Assembly: GCF_001704415.2 (NCBI RefSeq)
Contig: NC_030824.1
Coordinates: forward strand, 31,429,022-31,493,021
Source: Capra hircus
Taxonomy: Eukaryota > Chordata > Mammalia > Artiodactyla > Bovidae
Reading direction: 5' to 3'
DNA: 64,000 bases
Part shown: positions 43,439 through 55,126 of the stretch, piece by piece
Layout: every line of letters starts with the position of its first letter
Position numbering within the stretch: the first letter of the stretch is position 1
Notes under the pieces: model-generated
What the model was told of the DNA's origin: nothing
Databases searched by the model: none
What the model saw: only the letters and a program-made list of their open reading frames with translations
Position numbers and translations under genes: made by a program

Positions 43439-44575
43439 AATAAACTGTGGAAAATTCTGAAAGAGATGGGAATACCAGACCACCTTACCTGCCTCTTGAG
43501 AAACCTGTATGCAGGTCAGGAAGCAGCAGTTAGAACTGGACATGGAACAACAGACTGGTTCCAAATAGGAAAAGGAGTACGTCAAGGCTGTATATTGTCT
43601 CCCTGCTTATTTAACTTCTATGCAGAGTACATCATGAGAAACACTGGACTGGAAGAAACACAAGCTGGAATCAAGATTTCTGGGAGAAATATCAATAACC
43701 TCAGTTTTGCAGTTGACACCACCTTTATGGCAGAAAGTGAAGTGGAGCTAAAAAGCCTCTTGATGAAAGTGAAAGTGGAGAGTGAAAAAGTTGGCTTAAA
43801 GCTCAACATTCAGAAAACGAAGATCATGGCATCCGGTCCCATCACTTCATGGCAAATAGATGCGGAAACAGTAGAAACAGTGTCAGACTTTATTTTTTGG
43901 GGCTCCAAAATCACTGCAGATAGTGACTGCAGCCATGAAATTAAAAGACGCTTACTCCTTGGAAGAAAAGTTATGACCAACCTAGATAGCATATTCAAAA
44001 GCAGAGACATTACTTTGCCAACTAAGGTCCATCTAGTCAAGGCTATGGTTTTTCCTGTGGTCATGTATGGATGTGAGAATTGGACTGTGAAGAAGGCTGA
44101 GCGCTGAAGAATTGATGCGTTTGAACTGTGGTGTTGGAGAAGACTCTTGAGAGTCCCTTGGACTGCAAGGAGATCCAACCAGTCCATTCTGAAGGAGATC
44201 AGCCCTGGGATTTCTTTGGAAGGAATGATGCTAAAGCTGAAACTCCAGTACTTTGGCCAACTCATGCAAAGAATTGACTCATTGGAAAAGACTCTGATGC
44301 TGGGAGGGGTTGGGGGCAGGAGGAGAAGGGGACGACAGAGGATGAGATGGCTGGATGGCATCACGGACTTGATGGACATGAGTCTGAGTGAACTCCGGGA
44401 GATGGTGATGGACAGGGAGGCCTGGTGTGCTGCGATTCATGGGGTCGCAAACAGTCGGACACGACTGAGCGACTGAACTGAACTGAACTGATATATATAA
44501 TATGTACATATATATATATGTCTGAATCACTGTCCTATACACCTAAAACTAACACAACATTTAAAACCAACTATG
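43275..44575 (+). mobile_element. L1 3' UTR interrupted by BovB
   Basis: CTGTATAGCACAGGAACTC and a (TA)n run (43,400-43,434) precede the BovB, and TATATATATGTCTGAATCAC with CTAACACAACATTTAAAACC follow it. The BovB thus landed in the TA run of an artiodactyl L1 3' UTR. Confidence 0.8.
43435..44491 (+). mobile_element. BovB LINE 3' end, 213-codon open frame
   Basis: Open from 43,466 to 44,107: GIPDHLTCLLRNLYAGQE, GKGVRQGCILSPCLF, the palm site as NLSFAVDTTFMAES, then GPITSWQIDA and MYGCENWTVKKAE. The palm motif has FAVD instead of YADD, so it is catalytically dead. A second frame (44,147-44,476) carries the RRRRGRQRMRWLDG end. It finishes with ACTGA units at 44,491. Confidence 0.95.
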
Positions 44576-44785
44576 TTGTTATTGTTCGGTCACTAAGTAG
44601 TGTCTGACTCTTTTGCGATCCCATGGACTGTAGCCCACCAGGCTCCTCTGTCCATGGGATTTCCCAGGCAAGAATTCTGGAGTAGGTTGCCATTTCCTTC
44701 TCCAGGGGATCTTCCTGATCCAGGGATCAAACCAGCGTCTCTTGCATTGGCAAGCAATTATTTACCACTGAGCCACCAGAGACAG
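44575..44785 (-). mobile_element. Bov-tA SINE
   Basis: TTATTGTTCGGTCACTAAGT, GCAAGAATTCTGGAGTAGGT and TACCACTGAGCCACCAGAG: full minus-strand copy directly after the L1 end. Confidence 0.88.
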
Positions 44786-46865
44786 AATAGATACCTTGTA
44801 TTTAAGATTGCAAGTTGATGCAACTGTAAGTTAAAATTTTGTAGACTTCACTTAAAATTAGAAACAAAAGAATCCCAAATCAAGAAAAAGATAGTTAATC
44901 AGAAAAGAGTAAAATTTTTTTAACTGTACATGGGTTGAAGTAGCTTCTGAGAACTGGAATGTCAAAATCTCAAGATTTACTACTTATTGTACATCCTTTG
45001 TGCACTAGTTAAGTACAACATATATTTATGAGAATTTGTTATTCAGATTTACTTTTTTTTAACTTTTCAGTTGTTTATGTGACATCCTCATTACAACTCC
45101 CCCTTTGTTATTTTCATAGTTAATCCCACTGGGTAAAGTGCAGTAAAATTCTGTCACTCAAAATAGAAAAATCATGGAAGCAACTCCCCCTTCAGGCTGA
45201 TTCTATAATTCAGCAGACGCGTGTCTGATTATACTACATTACAATCATTTAACAAAGAAACTGAGAAACCAAGGCTATAATTTCATAATAGAAATAGCAA
45301 ATTTATCAATATGAAAAATGCTTTAACTGTGATCTTGCAGATTCCTTTATCCAAGTAATAATTTTTCCTATTTCTCTACGTCATCTCTTCCAAATAAAAG
45401 AAAAGTTTAAATCAAACTACAAATATATACCTACACTTGGATAAAGAGAGAATACCCTATCTAGAAATAGATTTTTGACTTCAAAAATCTAAGGACTAGT
45501 TTGTGAAAATCTAAAAGTTTATGAAGACCATGACATGGAAAGCTTTATTGGTCTCTTTTTTCCTCCATTTAGTCAGGAGAGTTTTGCAAATCAAGAAACT
45601 TCGGTTCAATTACTCTTACCATTCTCTGTCTTACTGAAGATGAGAGTATTGTGCTCTATACATAATGTTTTCATTGTTGTTACTCTGTTGGACAACTGAA
45701 TGACTTATTTTTGCTTAAATTTCCCCAGGCTTTATAGATCTGACTATGGGCTCAGATTTTTGTGATGTGGTTTTGCAATCCTAAAGCATTTGGTCATTTT
45801 AGTAAAAAAAAAAATAGTCCTTTCATGATTCAGCCTGGGAAAGACCACATCTCCCCTGACTCCAGTGTTATCTGAGACTCCACAAACGACTGATTGGCAC
45901 TGTAGCTCAAGGACAGAGGTAAGAGTCTGGATTTCAGAAATAATGGCTATTTTTACCTTCAGAGACAGTCTAGATTTATCATTAGACATTCTGCATAAAA
46001 GGTGCCATTTGAATCTGACAGAGGTGTAGTGGACATGTTAATTTTGTTTGGTCATTATCCATGAATCCTTCTTCTATTAACTGCACCTTTATTTAAGTGA
46101 GTGAGCCCACTCTTCTCTATTATGTGGCCTGGACCACGTGTACGGTCACTCCAGGCTTCAAGAAGAGCACATGACTCAGCCTGGCCAATCAGAGTACTCT
46201 GTCCCATTAATGATGAACTGGGTCAGGGATGCGCTCCTGACCTCAGCTGAGTTTAGAATTCTTACTGGAACTTTTGGAATGAGTCAGTGTCTTCTTCTTC
46301 AGTTAGAGTGCCCAACCTGATACCTGGCACTTCTGGTAGCCTTTTTTTTTTTTTCTTTTGCAAATACTTGTAAGCATTAGCCTTTGCTGAGAAAAAAACA
46401 ACCTAGAAGGATACAAATCAAAAAGACTGGGCAAGTAAGAAATTCCTGAAAATGAGATTAAGTACTTGCTTCGCTCTGGGCCCAATCCCATCCATATCCT
46501 TGCACTGCTTTGTGAGCCAATACTTATTTTTATTATTTTAATTTAAGCCAGTTTAAACTGAGTTACATTGGCCACCAAAACAGTTTTAATCAACACAACT
46601 TCTTTTTCTGTGAATTGGAATAATTGGTCATGGCAAGGAATGAATATTTTTATGAGGTTTTTACGGTCCTAGAGAAAAATAATGGAGGAAAATCAGAGTA
46701 AAGGACAGAATTTCAAATTAGCTATTATAATAGTGAGGCTGCCTGCCAGACAGCAAAAACTTGGTTTTATCAATTGGTGCATATTGTAATGTGTGAAACA
46801 AGACATTGTTTAAAAAAATATGGCAGGCTGGTCCACATTGTTCAAAAAGAATAAAAGCCATACGT
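44786..46865. other. Intergenic, no feature assigned
   Basis: The longest stretch without a recognised element (2 kb). 46,120-46,330 has the look of an old interspersed repeat (CTGGCCAATCAGAGTACTC) that I cannot name. Confidence 0.35.
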
Positions 46866-47312
46866 GGAAGGCTGAATAATAGCCTCCCAATGATATCTGC
46901 TTCTTAATTCCCAGGACCTGAAACTGTTCCTTTACTTGGCAAAAGGGACTTTACAGAGTAAACAAGGTAAGGATCTGGAAGTGGGGGAATTATACTATAT
47001 CACCTGGGTGAGCCCTAAATGTAACCAGAAGGCACTGATCAGAGTGACTCAAGAAGACAAGGGGGAATAAAGATGAAGAGAAGACAGATGCAGAGTTCGG
47101 GGTGATATGACTCTGAGCCAAAGGATTCCAGTGCAGCTTCTGGCAAAGGCAAGGAACAAATTCTCCCCTGGGTCCTCCAGAAGGAATCAGCTTTCCTTGT
47201 AAGATGAATTTCAGACTTCTGATCTCTAGAATCATAATAGAATAAACTCATGTTGTTCAAGCCACTGCATTTGTGACAATTTGTTACAGCAGTGCTAGGA
47301 AGCTAATACACA
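46866..47312 (+). mobile_element. MaLR (MLT1-like) LTR
   Basis: GGCTGAATAATAGCCTCCCA, GGCAAAAGGGACTTTACAGA, CACCTGGGTGAGCCC, GTTGTTCAAGCCACTGCATT and the end AGGAAGCTAATACAC match a complete MLT1-type LTR. Confidence 0.8.
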
Positions 47313-48259
47313 TTAAGGTAAGTGGATCTTTTTGAAATGGGCCAAGTATTTTGCCACTTGAACTACTAGCACTTATTAGCAGGAGAATGATCTCTAGATA
47401 TACCTGGGCCTTATTCTCTGAGCTAATTAAAACAATATTTCTAATTAGGGGGAAAGATGGGGATTTCCCAGAGGTTGGATGACTTAACAGAATTATCAGG
47501 TTCAGATTATATCATGGTGTTCGTGATCTGAACACCTAATTACCCAAGACAAACATGTTAGGAGGCCTTCCAAGGACACGGGGATGATTCTCCAGCTAAC
47601 TTGAAACAAGGAGAGACAAGAAGTTTTAAACTTCCCCTCAGGAGACAGTGTGTCAGTCAGGAAACTATTTCCTGTCCATTGACTTATCTTTTTATAGCTG
47701 GAGAAAACTTGGGAAAATCTGCTTGTGAGCCATGGAGAAAGGTTTCTCTTGTTTATTGACTTTGGCTTCTGGAAATGTCCTTGGATGTGAGTAGACACTG
47801 GACTCTGGGGAAATCAGGCCTGAGGACAGTCACAGATGTGGCTCTGCGCAGGCTGGCATTGCCCATCGCTGCCCGTGGGCAGGCCTGTCCCCACAAACGC
47901 AGGCCTGTCCCCACAAATGCAGCCATATTCCTGCTGACCTTTGCACAGTAGGAGCAGGCCTCAGCTGAAAACTTCCCTTTCCCACTCAACTGTAACAGAT
48001 GCCTTGTCCTAGTTTGGGGAAATGCTGTTTTGTTTAAAAGAACCATCCTGAGCATAGACATCTGAGATCCAGAAGGAACCCACCCCAGAGCACAGAAGCC
48101 CGTCAGCACCTCTGTGCCAGTTCCTCTCTGCTGTAAGTTCTTCTGGAGACAAGGCCTGGAATTGATCCTTAGATTGGCCTCAACACAGTAACTCTTGGGC
48201 AAATCTAGGGATAAAAGTCTCTCCTAAACCCTCCTACACTGCGGACAAGCAGTAGCAGA
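47313..48259. other. Intergenic, no feature assigned; one tandem duplication
   Basis: Unrecognised sequence. A 149-codon minus frame (48,202-47,753) runs through the GC-richer part but shows no family. A 20-bp tandem duplication lies at 47,879-47,918. Confidence 0.35.
47879..47918. repeat. 20-bp tandem duplication
   Basis: GCAGGCCTGTCCCCACAAAC is followed at once by the same unit with a final T. Confidence 0.9.
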
Positions 48260-48317
48260 TATTGGGCTGGCCAAAATGTTCACTCATTTTTTGAGTGAAA
48301 TTTTTGGCCAAGCCATT
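48260..48317. mobile_element. Mariner-type miniature palindrome
   Basis: TTGGGCTGGCCAAAATGTTC and its near reverse complement (ending GAAATTTTTGGCCAAGCCA) are joined by a T-rich centre, giving two 25-bp arms. The arms match bovine mariner termini (GGCCAAAAAGTTCGTT type). TA precedes the left arm. Confidence 0.7.
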
Positions 48318-48835
48318 ACTTACCCTGAGGTGGGGAATCCAAGTAAACAAGCCTTGTCCATGGATTCAAGATCAGAGGGGATGGATAATGGTTTCAGATG
48401 TTTAACTTTCTGGTGCCACTGGAGGATTCTTTTCTTTTATTCCCTTCTCCTTTCTGACTTAGAGTCTTCCAGGGTTGGTGGTGGTGGTAGGTGTAGGTGT
48501 GAGGAATGTGTGTGTGAAGCAAAACTCTTGAAGTTCTATGTGCTCATTAAACTGAAAGATGCACTTAGATTTAAGACAAGCAGCTGCAAAGATGAGACCA
48601 GGAGTAGACAGAGGCTTCCAGTTGGCATGTAAAGATTTCCCCATCAACACAGCTGATCTTTCCTGGGTGCTTGCTCTCAAGGGCAGGCAGTCTTTTACAA
48701 GCTTTAACCCACCTGGCATCTCTGTGTGGAAAGTCCTGTCATTTTCCCCTTAACAGATGGAATGCTGGAGGCACCCAGGCCAACTAGGTCTAGAGTCACA
48801 GGAGGAAAACCAAAAGGGGGTTCACGGGATCAATC
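48318..48835. other. Intergenic, no feature assigned
   Basis: Contains a GGTGGTGGTGGTAGG-like run near 48,476. No gene or repeat recognised. Confidence 0.3.
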
Positions 48836-48845
48836 AAGAATAGAT

Positions 48846-49048
48846 CCTGAGGGGACTTCCCTAGTGGTCCAGTGGTTGAGACTCTGCCTTCCAATGCAGG
48901 GTGCAGTCTCTGGTGGGTTAACTAAGGTCCCACATGTTAGTTGCCACTAAGCCCACAGACTATAACTAGAGCAGCCTGCGTGCCCGGAGGAAGAGCCCGA
49001 GTGCCACAGTGGAGACCCAGCACAGCCAAAAAGAAAGAAAGAAAAAGA
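48846..49048 (+). mobile_element. CHR-type SINE with 10-bp TSD
   Basis: GGGGACTTCCCTAGTGGTCC head, GTTAACTAAGGTCCCACATG, AGACCCAGCACAGCCAAAAA end with a GAAA-rich tail. AAGAATAGAT occurs at 48,836-48,845 and 49,049-49,058. Confidence 0.92.
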
Positions 49049-49058
49049 AAGAATAGAT

Positions 49059-50529
49059 AACGATGCTTCCAAGCCAAAGGGAATCTGTGGCTGAGACCAT
49101 TCACATCCATGGGCATGCGCTCCCTTGATTGGAGGGTGGAGGCGCCGAGTGACTCAGCCCCCTCCCGATTGCTTGAGGAGGCTGTCCTGCTAGCTGGAGT
49201 ACTGGGGGTGGAGGGCGGCGTGGAGGTGGCACTGAGGCTCAGAACAGACCCTAACAGCCCTCTCTGCCTGAGGTGGGCTCGTCTGACTTCCCTGGAGAAT
49301 GTGATTCTCTTTGCAATCAAACCAACTTGAATCAACTTAGCTAGTGTTAATTGTTTCCCTCTGAACTGTCAAATGCTCTTCTAAAATTAGACTCACTGGT
49401 GAAACCCTTTCCCAGGCTTTTTTTTTTTTTTTTTCTTTTAACAAAATCTAGATCCAGCTTCAGGCAAAGATGCTGCTGGATGAGGTAGTCCTTTTTAATC
49501 ACAGTGAAATATCCCCTGAGGATTTTGATGTCTCTCGCACCGTGTGGAGATTTGCCTGGGGGATGTGTGTCCTGGGTGGGCGGGGGGGGGGGGGGTTTCC
49601 TGTGAGACCAGCCGTCCCTCTGCTCACCCTCTTAGCCTCTCCCTCTCAGAAGGGATGCTGGACCCTGGTTTCACCTTCCCTTTGAGAATAGCGCATGGAT
49701 ACCTTCCCACGTCTAAATATTGAAAAGTAGTTTGGAATGAAATGAGATCTTTGGAGATGTCGTCGTGATTGTGTGGAGCCTTGGAAGTGAATGGAGGAGG
49801 CAGGCGGGTCATCATGTAGACAGTGACTTAGAGGGAAAGGGCTGAGAGGGCTGGGGAGCAGCCCCGCTCCTTTGAAAGAAAGAAGCTTATTTACAAAAAA
49901 CCTTTCTTGACTTTACCGCGTTGCCTTCTAATTGCTTCTTGAACTTTCTGTGCTGGTGAAAACCAATCTCCTGGGAAGAGGTGCCCACACTCTTGGCCTC
50001 TCCTCTGCCGTGCGGTCTCTACTGAGCCACTGTCAGCAGACATCCAAGCACACGGGGCAGAGCTGGCATCACCATCAGCAGCAATATCGCGTGGCGTCTT
50101 CTGTGTCTCTGGCATCCTGCCGGGATATTTAGCACCTTTGATCTGGTGGCTCGTTCCCTCTGGGGCTCTGTTTCCTGCTTTTCTGTTTCCCTCCCTGTGT
50201 TCCTCTCAGCCTCCTTTACTGACCCCTGCTCCTTTTTCCTCTCCTTTGAATATCGGAGCATCCACAGACTCCATCCTTGGACCCTTCCTTCTTTCCCACA
50301 CTAATTTCCTCCAGGTCAACCGCATACAGTTCTGTGGTTTAAAAGACCTCTACATATGCTCAGAACATCCAAGGGTAGCTTCTCAGCCTGGGAATCTTTC
50401 TGAATCTCTAAACCCCTAAATCACACTGCCCATTCTGCATCTATACTTGATTTCTAGTGGGAATCTTGATTATTACACATCTAAATCCAAACTCTTTATT
50501 TTCCTTCCCAAATCTCCCCGCCCTCTCCC
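49059..50529. other. Intergenic, homopolymer runs only
   Basis: Includes T17 near 49,418 and G14 at 49,582-49,595. Several open frames of 60-130 codons occur on both strands, none with recognisable protein features. Confidence 0.35.
49582..49595. repeat. G14 homopolymer
   Basis: Fourteen consecutive G residues preceded by GGGTGGGC, a sequence with quadruplex-forming potential and likely length polymorphism. Confidence 0.9.
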
Positions 50530-50840
50530 AGCAGTGGTCCATACATTAGTAAATGCATCCGCATTCCCCAGTTAATTACACTATTCCCCAAACTTGGAAT
50601 GGATTCCCTTCTTTTTCTCAGGACTCACATACACCCCATCATCACATCTGATGGACTCAAAATACATCCTCTCCATCACCCCACCACGATGTAGTCCAAA
50701 GCCCAGTTCTTTCCTTCAATAACCTCCTTGGTCATATTCTGACTCCCCCACTAGTCTGTTCTCTGCACAGCTGTCAGATGGATCCTTCTGAAATGTAATC
50801 AGATCGTGTAATGATCTTCTGACAACTCTGTGATCGCCTA
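50530..50840 (+). mobile_element. Old LINE-type fragment, left half
   Basis: AGTAAATGCATCCGCATTCC and CTGTCAGATGGATCCTTCTG with ATCAGATCGTGTAATGATC resemble an old L1M/L2-class 3' region. The probable continuation lies at 52,790-53,130, after the ERVL-like insertion. Confidence 0.4.
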
Positions 50841-50844
50841 GCTT

Positions 50845-52645
50845 ATGGTGTTGTTTAATTTTATCCTCTCATCAACTTGACTAGGCCACGAGATGCCCAG
50901 ACATTTGGGCAAGCTGTGCTTCACACAACACTGCTTTTGATCAAAGAACTCGCTATGCAGCAAATGCAGCCCAGCACTGGGTCTTTGCTCATGCTTGCCA
51001 TGCTCCCCATGGTCTTGAAGCAGCTGGCTTGGTGTAATGATGGGGTGGCCTTTTGAAGCCTCAGGGACAGTGCCAGATGGGCGGCAGCACCTGCATAGCT
51101 GGGACAATGCTCTAAAATATGCTCTGAATCAGTGTCCACGATATGGTGTTATTTCTCCCATGGCTAGGATTCATGGGTCTAGGGATCAAAGGGTGAAAAG
51201 GAGAGCAGCCCAGCCCACTCTTTTTATCCCTGGTGACTCATTAGCAAATTTTTGCTTCTTGTTCCCATGACCTTATATTCTTCTGGTCTAGAGGTCTTAA
51301 TTCCAAAGGGAAGAATGCTTCCACCAGGAGATTCAACAATGATTCCATTGAACTGGATGTTAGAACTATAGCCCAGCTAGTTTGGGCTCCTCATGCCTCT
51401 GAATCAATGGGCAAAAGAGAGTTGCTGTGCTAGCTGGGGTGATTAATCACCAGGGGGAAATTGGACAACTACCCCATGATAGAGTATGCAAGGCAGGCTA
51501 TGTCTGGGATACAGGAGTTCCCTTAAGGCATCTCTCAGTATTAATTACCATGTTCTGTGATTAAGGCCAGTGGAAAACTACAACTGTGCAATCCAGGTGG
51601 GACTATTAATGGCCCAAGACTCTCCAGGAATGAAGGTTCGGGTCACCCTCACCAGATAAGGAACCAGCTGATGTGCTTGCTGAACCAGAGGGGACACAGA
51701 ATGGTTTGTGGAAGAAGGTGGTTATAAATACCAGCTACAGCCATGTGGCCAGTTATAGAAATGAGGACTGTAATCATCATGAAGATTTCCTTCTTATTTT
51801 ATTATAAAGTAAGTGTGTGTGTCTATAATCTCAAATATCTTTTTTTTTTTCTTCCAGCTCTCTTATTCTCTTACCATGTAACATAAGTATTGACTTTACA
51901 TCATGGTATTTAAGTTACAGGAGCTCAAGGAGAAGAGAAAACATCACCCAATGACCTTACCTCCTCTTCTGCATTTTTGTTTTTACACAGGACACTTTTA
52001 TCATGTGGGGAAGAAACAAGGTCTTGTTAGTGCCTTTATTTTGAGATTAAGTGTGGTTTAAGGAGATAAGTATGGGTGCCACATGACAAAGGTTGGACTT
52101 GTACAAAGTTTATGGATTAACCATAATTTGCCACAGGGTACCCAAATATCTATTCAAGCATTCTGGTGCACGTGTGAGGGTGTTTCTGCAAGAGATTAGC
52201 ATTTGAATCAGTAGACTGATCAAAGCAGATTGCCCTCCCCTGATTTGGTGGGCCACATCTAATCAGATGAAGGTCTGAAGATAACATAAAAGCTGAACTT
52301 CTTCCAAGTAAGAGAAATTCCTCCTGCCTGCCTGACTCCAAGCTAGGATGTGGGGTTTAATCCTTCCTTCGGACTGGATCTGAAACATCAGCTCTTTCTG
52401 GATCTCATGCTCTCAGGTCTTCAGACTGGAGCCATACCACCAGCTCTGCGGTCCTCAGATTTGTACGGATACAGTAGCAGCAGCTCTTCTGGGGCTTCAG
52501 CTCAACAACTGCATATTTGGGGACTTGTTGGCCCCATAATCACACGTGCCTTTTCCTTATATTCTCTCTCTATGTATATGTAGATACATGAATTTATGTA
52601 TATAATCTCCTGCTGATTCTGTTTCTCTGGAGAACCATGGCTAGA
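50845..52645 (+). mobile_element. ERVL-like provirus remnant with MLT2-type LTR
   Basis: A partial left LTR (CATCAACTTGACTAGGCCAC at about 50,870) is followed by about 1.2 kb of internal sequence resembling the 3' part of ERVL pol. Landmarks are GTCTTGAAGCAGCTGGC, GATTCATGGGTCTAGGGATC and GGAATGAAGGTTCGGGTCAC. A right LTR from about 52,085 to 52,645 has GAGGGTGTTTCTGCAAGAG, GTAGACTGATCAAAGCAG and the end GATTCTGTTTCTCTGGAGAA. Frames are short and interrupted; most of gag and pol is missing. Confidence 0.6.
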
Positions 52646-52648
52646 ACA

Positions 52649-52778
52649 CTTGTTGTTTAGTCACTAAGTCATATCTGACTCTCTCTGTGTTCCCAAGGAC
52701 TGTAGTCTGCCAGTCCCCTCTGTCCATGGGATTTTCCAGGCAAGAATACTGGAGTGGGTTGCCATTTCCTTCTCCAAG
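52649..52778 (-). mobile_element. Bov-tA SINE, truncated
   Basis: TGTTTAGTCACTAAGTCATA to GGTTGCCATTTCCTTCTCCA; the Bov-A part is present and the tRNA head is missing. Confidence 0.85.
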
Positions 52779-52789
52779 TACACTTGGTA

Positions 52790-53130
52790 TGAAATGAAAC
52801 TCCACCGTGTGGGCTGTGTGACTCTCATGACGGCATCTGCATATTTCCTCACTGCTACCGCCACACTGGCCTTCTTATTTCGCTTCACTTCAGCTTCTCT
52901 GGACATGCTCATCTCTGTGTTTTCTTTTCTTGTGGTATTTGTTGCCCAGCCCCTCCTGTAGAGGTAGCCCCTTACCACCCCATCCACAAGAGGGCCCTGC
53001 ATGACTCTGCCTCCTCCTGCTGCTTTTTTCCTTCTTCTTAGCACTTATCACTCCCTTACATGATATTTTTAAACAATGTTTGCTTCTTTGTTTATTTCCA
53101 GTTAGTATATAATTCCCACTGAGGAAAAAC
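52790..53130 (+). mobile_element. Old LINE-type fragment, right half
   Basis: ACCGCCACACTGGCCTTCTT and TAGCACTTATCACTCCCTTA then TATATAATTCCCACTGAGG fit the same old LINE 3' region as 50,530-50,840, in the same orientation. Confidence 0.45.
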
Positions 53131-53639
53131 CTAGCCTCTTTTCCTTGACCAGAATGATCCCATTCAGGGGAGCTCTGAGCTTTTCTCCTACAACTAATTT
53201 CTTAGTAACAGATGCTGTCTATGAAAGTTTCAGAAGGAATTAATCACTTTTCCTTATTTCAAATAACTTTTACAGAGAAGCTAATTCAAGCATTTTAAAG
53301 ACAACCCTTGCCTCCTAGCAACACATTTTTTAAAAGCTAATTAAACATTGTTAGATGTTTCATAATTTCCTAGTTACCTAGTTTCATAATTGCCACCCCC
53401 ACCCTATCTTCCTTTTAATTTACTAAACAGACTATAGTCAGTTTTGAACAACTTCTCTAATATACAATTTAATTGATTCCCTGAAAGCAAATTCCTTATA
53501 ATTACCAGGCCAACTGCCAAAGAAGTATGTAAGAGAGGGTTGTGTGGCTGGAACATAACTGTGCTCAAAGAAGACTTCTTAGTATTTTCCTTCTGACAAT
53601 TTCTTCATTTATTTTCACTTTGAGCCTTGGATTATCCAC
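53131..53639. other. Intergenic, no feature assigned
   Basis: AT-rich, nothing recognised. Confidence 0.3.
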
Positions 53640-53912
53640 TTCCTATCATGGAAAAGCCATGGGCTTGCTGTTAGTGTCTATGCCCTGTCTGCCCTTCAAA
53701 TGACATGTGACCTTGGGCAGGTACTTAACTTCTCTGAGAGCCTATGTCCTAACCCTAACCCTAGTTCTAAAAATGAAACAATATCAATACTCTGTACCTC
53801 ACAAGGATGTTAAGATGAACCCCATATGTAGGGAAGGTTGAGAAGAAAGTTTGTTGTTACTAATGTGTCTGGGACACAGTGGGTGCTCAGGGTATTTTCT
53901 GAATGATGAATG
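53640..53912 (+). mobile_element. MIR SINE, nearly complete
   Basis: CATGTGACCTTGGGCAGGTA, AACTTCTCTGAGAGCC, TGTACCTCACAAGGATGTTA and GGGACACAGTGGGTGCTCAG follow MIR from core to 3' end. The region where MIR usually has CTCAGTTTCCTC contains a short telomere-like run. Confidence 0.8.
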
Positions 53913-54473
53913 ACTGGAGTCATATTGGTTTTGTTCTCCTTGAAGACATGGAGGTGATTGCTGTGCTAATTTAAGGGGGGATGAACCAGAGACAGATACT
54001 GTAATATTTTATTGAAGAGCTTTTATCCTGTCTGTCTTCCACTGCTGTGCAATCCTCTAGTGAGATTTTAAATTTCCCAGCGCTAAATCTGAGGTGAGGG
54101 AAAATACTGATTTTTCAGAAGACCTGTAAATTATCTAGCTAACAAAGAAAGAACAAAGTGAGATTTTGTGTATATTATGTGTGTTATATTATATGTGTAT
54201 ATAGATACACACATATACATATATACTTGTTTGCATATTACTCAATTTTTTATCTGTTTTCATTGATTTAAAATATAAATTCATTAAATCTATCTATCTA
54301 TCATTACTTTAAGCTGTAGATAGTTTAATGGAGACAGTAATTGAAAAACAAAGTAGAAAAAAGAACAAAAAGTTAAGTTGATCAGAAATGGACAGTTCCT
54401 AATGTTTTTGTACTGGAATTTCAATTTCACTTCAAGGGCTAGAGAAATGAACTTCATCATTGTGTTCAACTTG
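53913..54473. other. Intergenic, AT-rich with short TATG/ATCT runs
   Basis: TATATGTGTATATAG-like and ATCTATCTATC runs at 54,170-54,300; no element recognised. Confidence 0.35.
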
Positions 54474-54603
54474 TTGTTTTGTTTTCTTTTTTCTTGGCCA
54501 TGCTGCTGGCTTGTAGGATTTTAGTTCTCTGACCATGGATTGAAGCTGGGGCCCTGGCAGTACAGTGCTAAGTCCTAACCATTGGACCACCAGGGAATTC
54601 CCT
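54474..54603 (-). mobile_element. CHR-type SINE
   Basis: TTCTTGGCCATGCTGCTGGC, GACCATGGATTGAAGCTGGG and ACCATTGGACCACCAGGGAA on the minus strand. CAACTTG occurs on both sides (54,467 and 54,604). Confidence 0.88.
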
Positions 54604-55126
54604 CAACTTGCTTCCACGGGTAGAAATCCTGTACTCCCCCTGTTTCTCCTTCACCCTCATTGTTTTACAGCTTTTTCTCCTTTGACTTGTTGTTCTGTAA
54701 GCTTGCTGCTGTCTGTGACTGTGACAGAGAACCTCAGCCATCATTTCCTAAACATCCATTCATGTTATTTTGACAAATATCAGTTTCTTCCCTTTGAACT
54801 TCCTTAAACACACACACACTTCCCCCAAACCACCTCAAATACATATTTGGTTTAAAGCAGTTGGGACCCCAAATCACTAAGTTGTCGTCCTTTGCGACTC
54901 ACTCTGAAGCAGATGTAGAACAGCTTTTAAATTTTACCTGTGAGACACAACCCTCTCCAGCATCACTGAGAAGAAAACTAGGAGCTGAAGGTGGATGAGA
55001 GACACGAACCACCTGAAAACCTGTGGGATCTACACAGCCTCGGCACCAGCAACACCCAAAGGCCAGACAGGGCCCATCTGGGGGTGCAAACCAGTGATCA
55101 GTTCATTGCAGTGCAAAGACTTCGTG
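54604..55126. other. Intergenic, no feature assigned
   Basis: Nothing recognised; short (CA) run near 54,809. Confidence 0.3.

Noticed and set aside
53748..53763. Interstitial telomeric repeat array
   Set aside because: Only about two and a half units, inside a MIR; too short to call an array.
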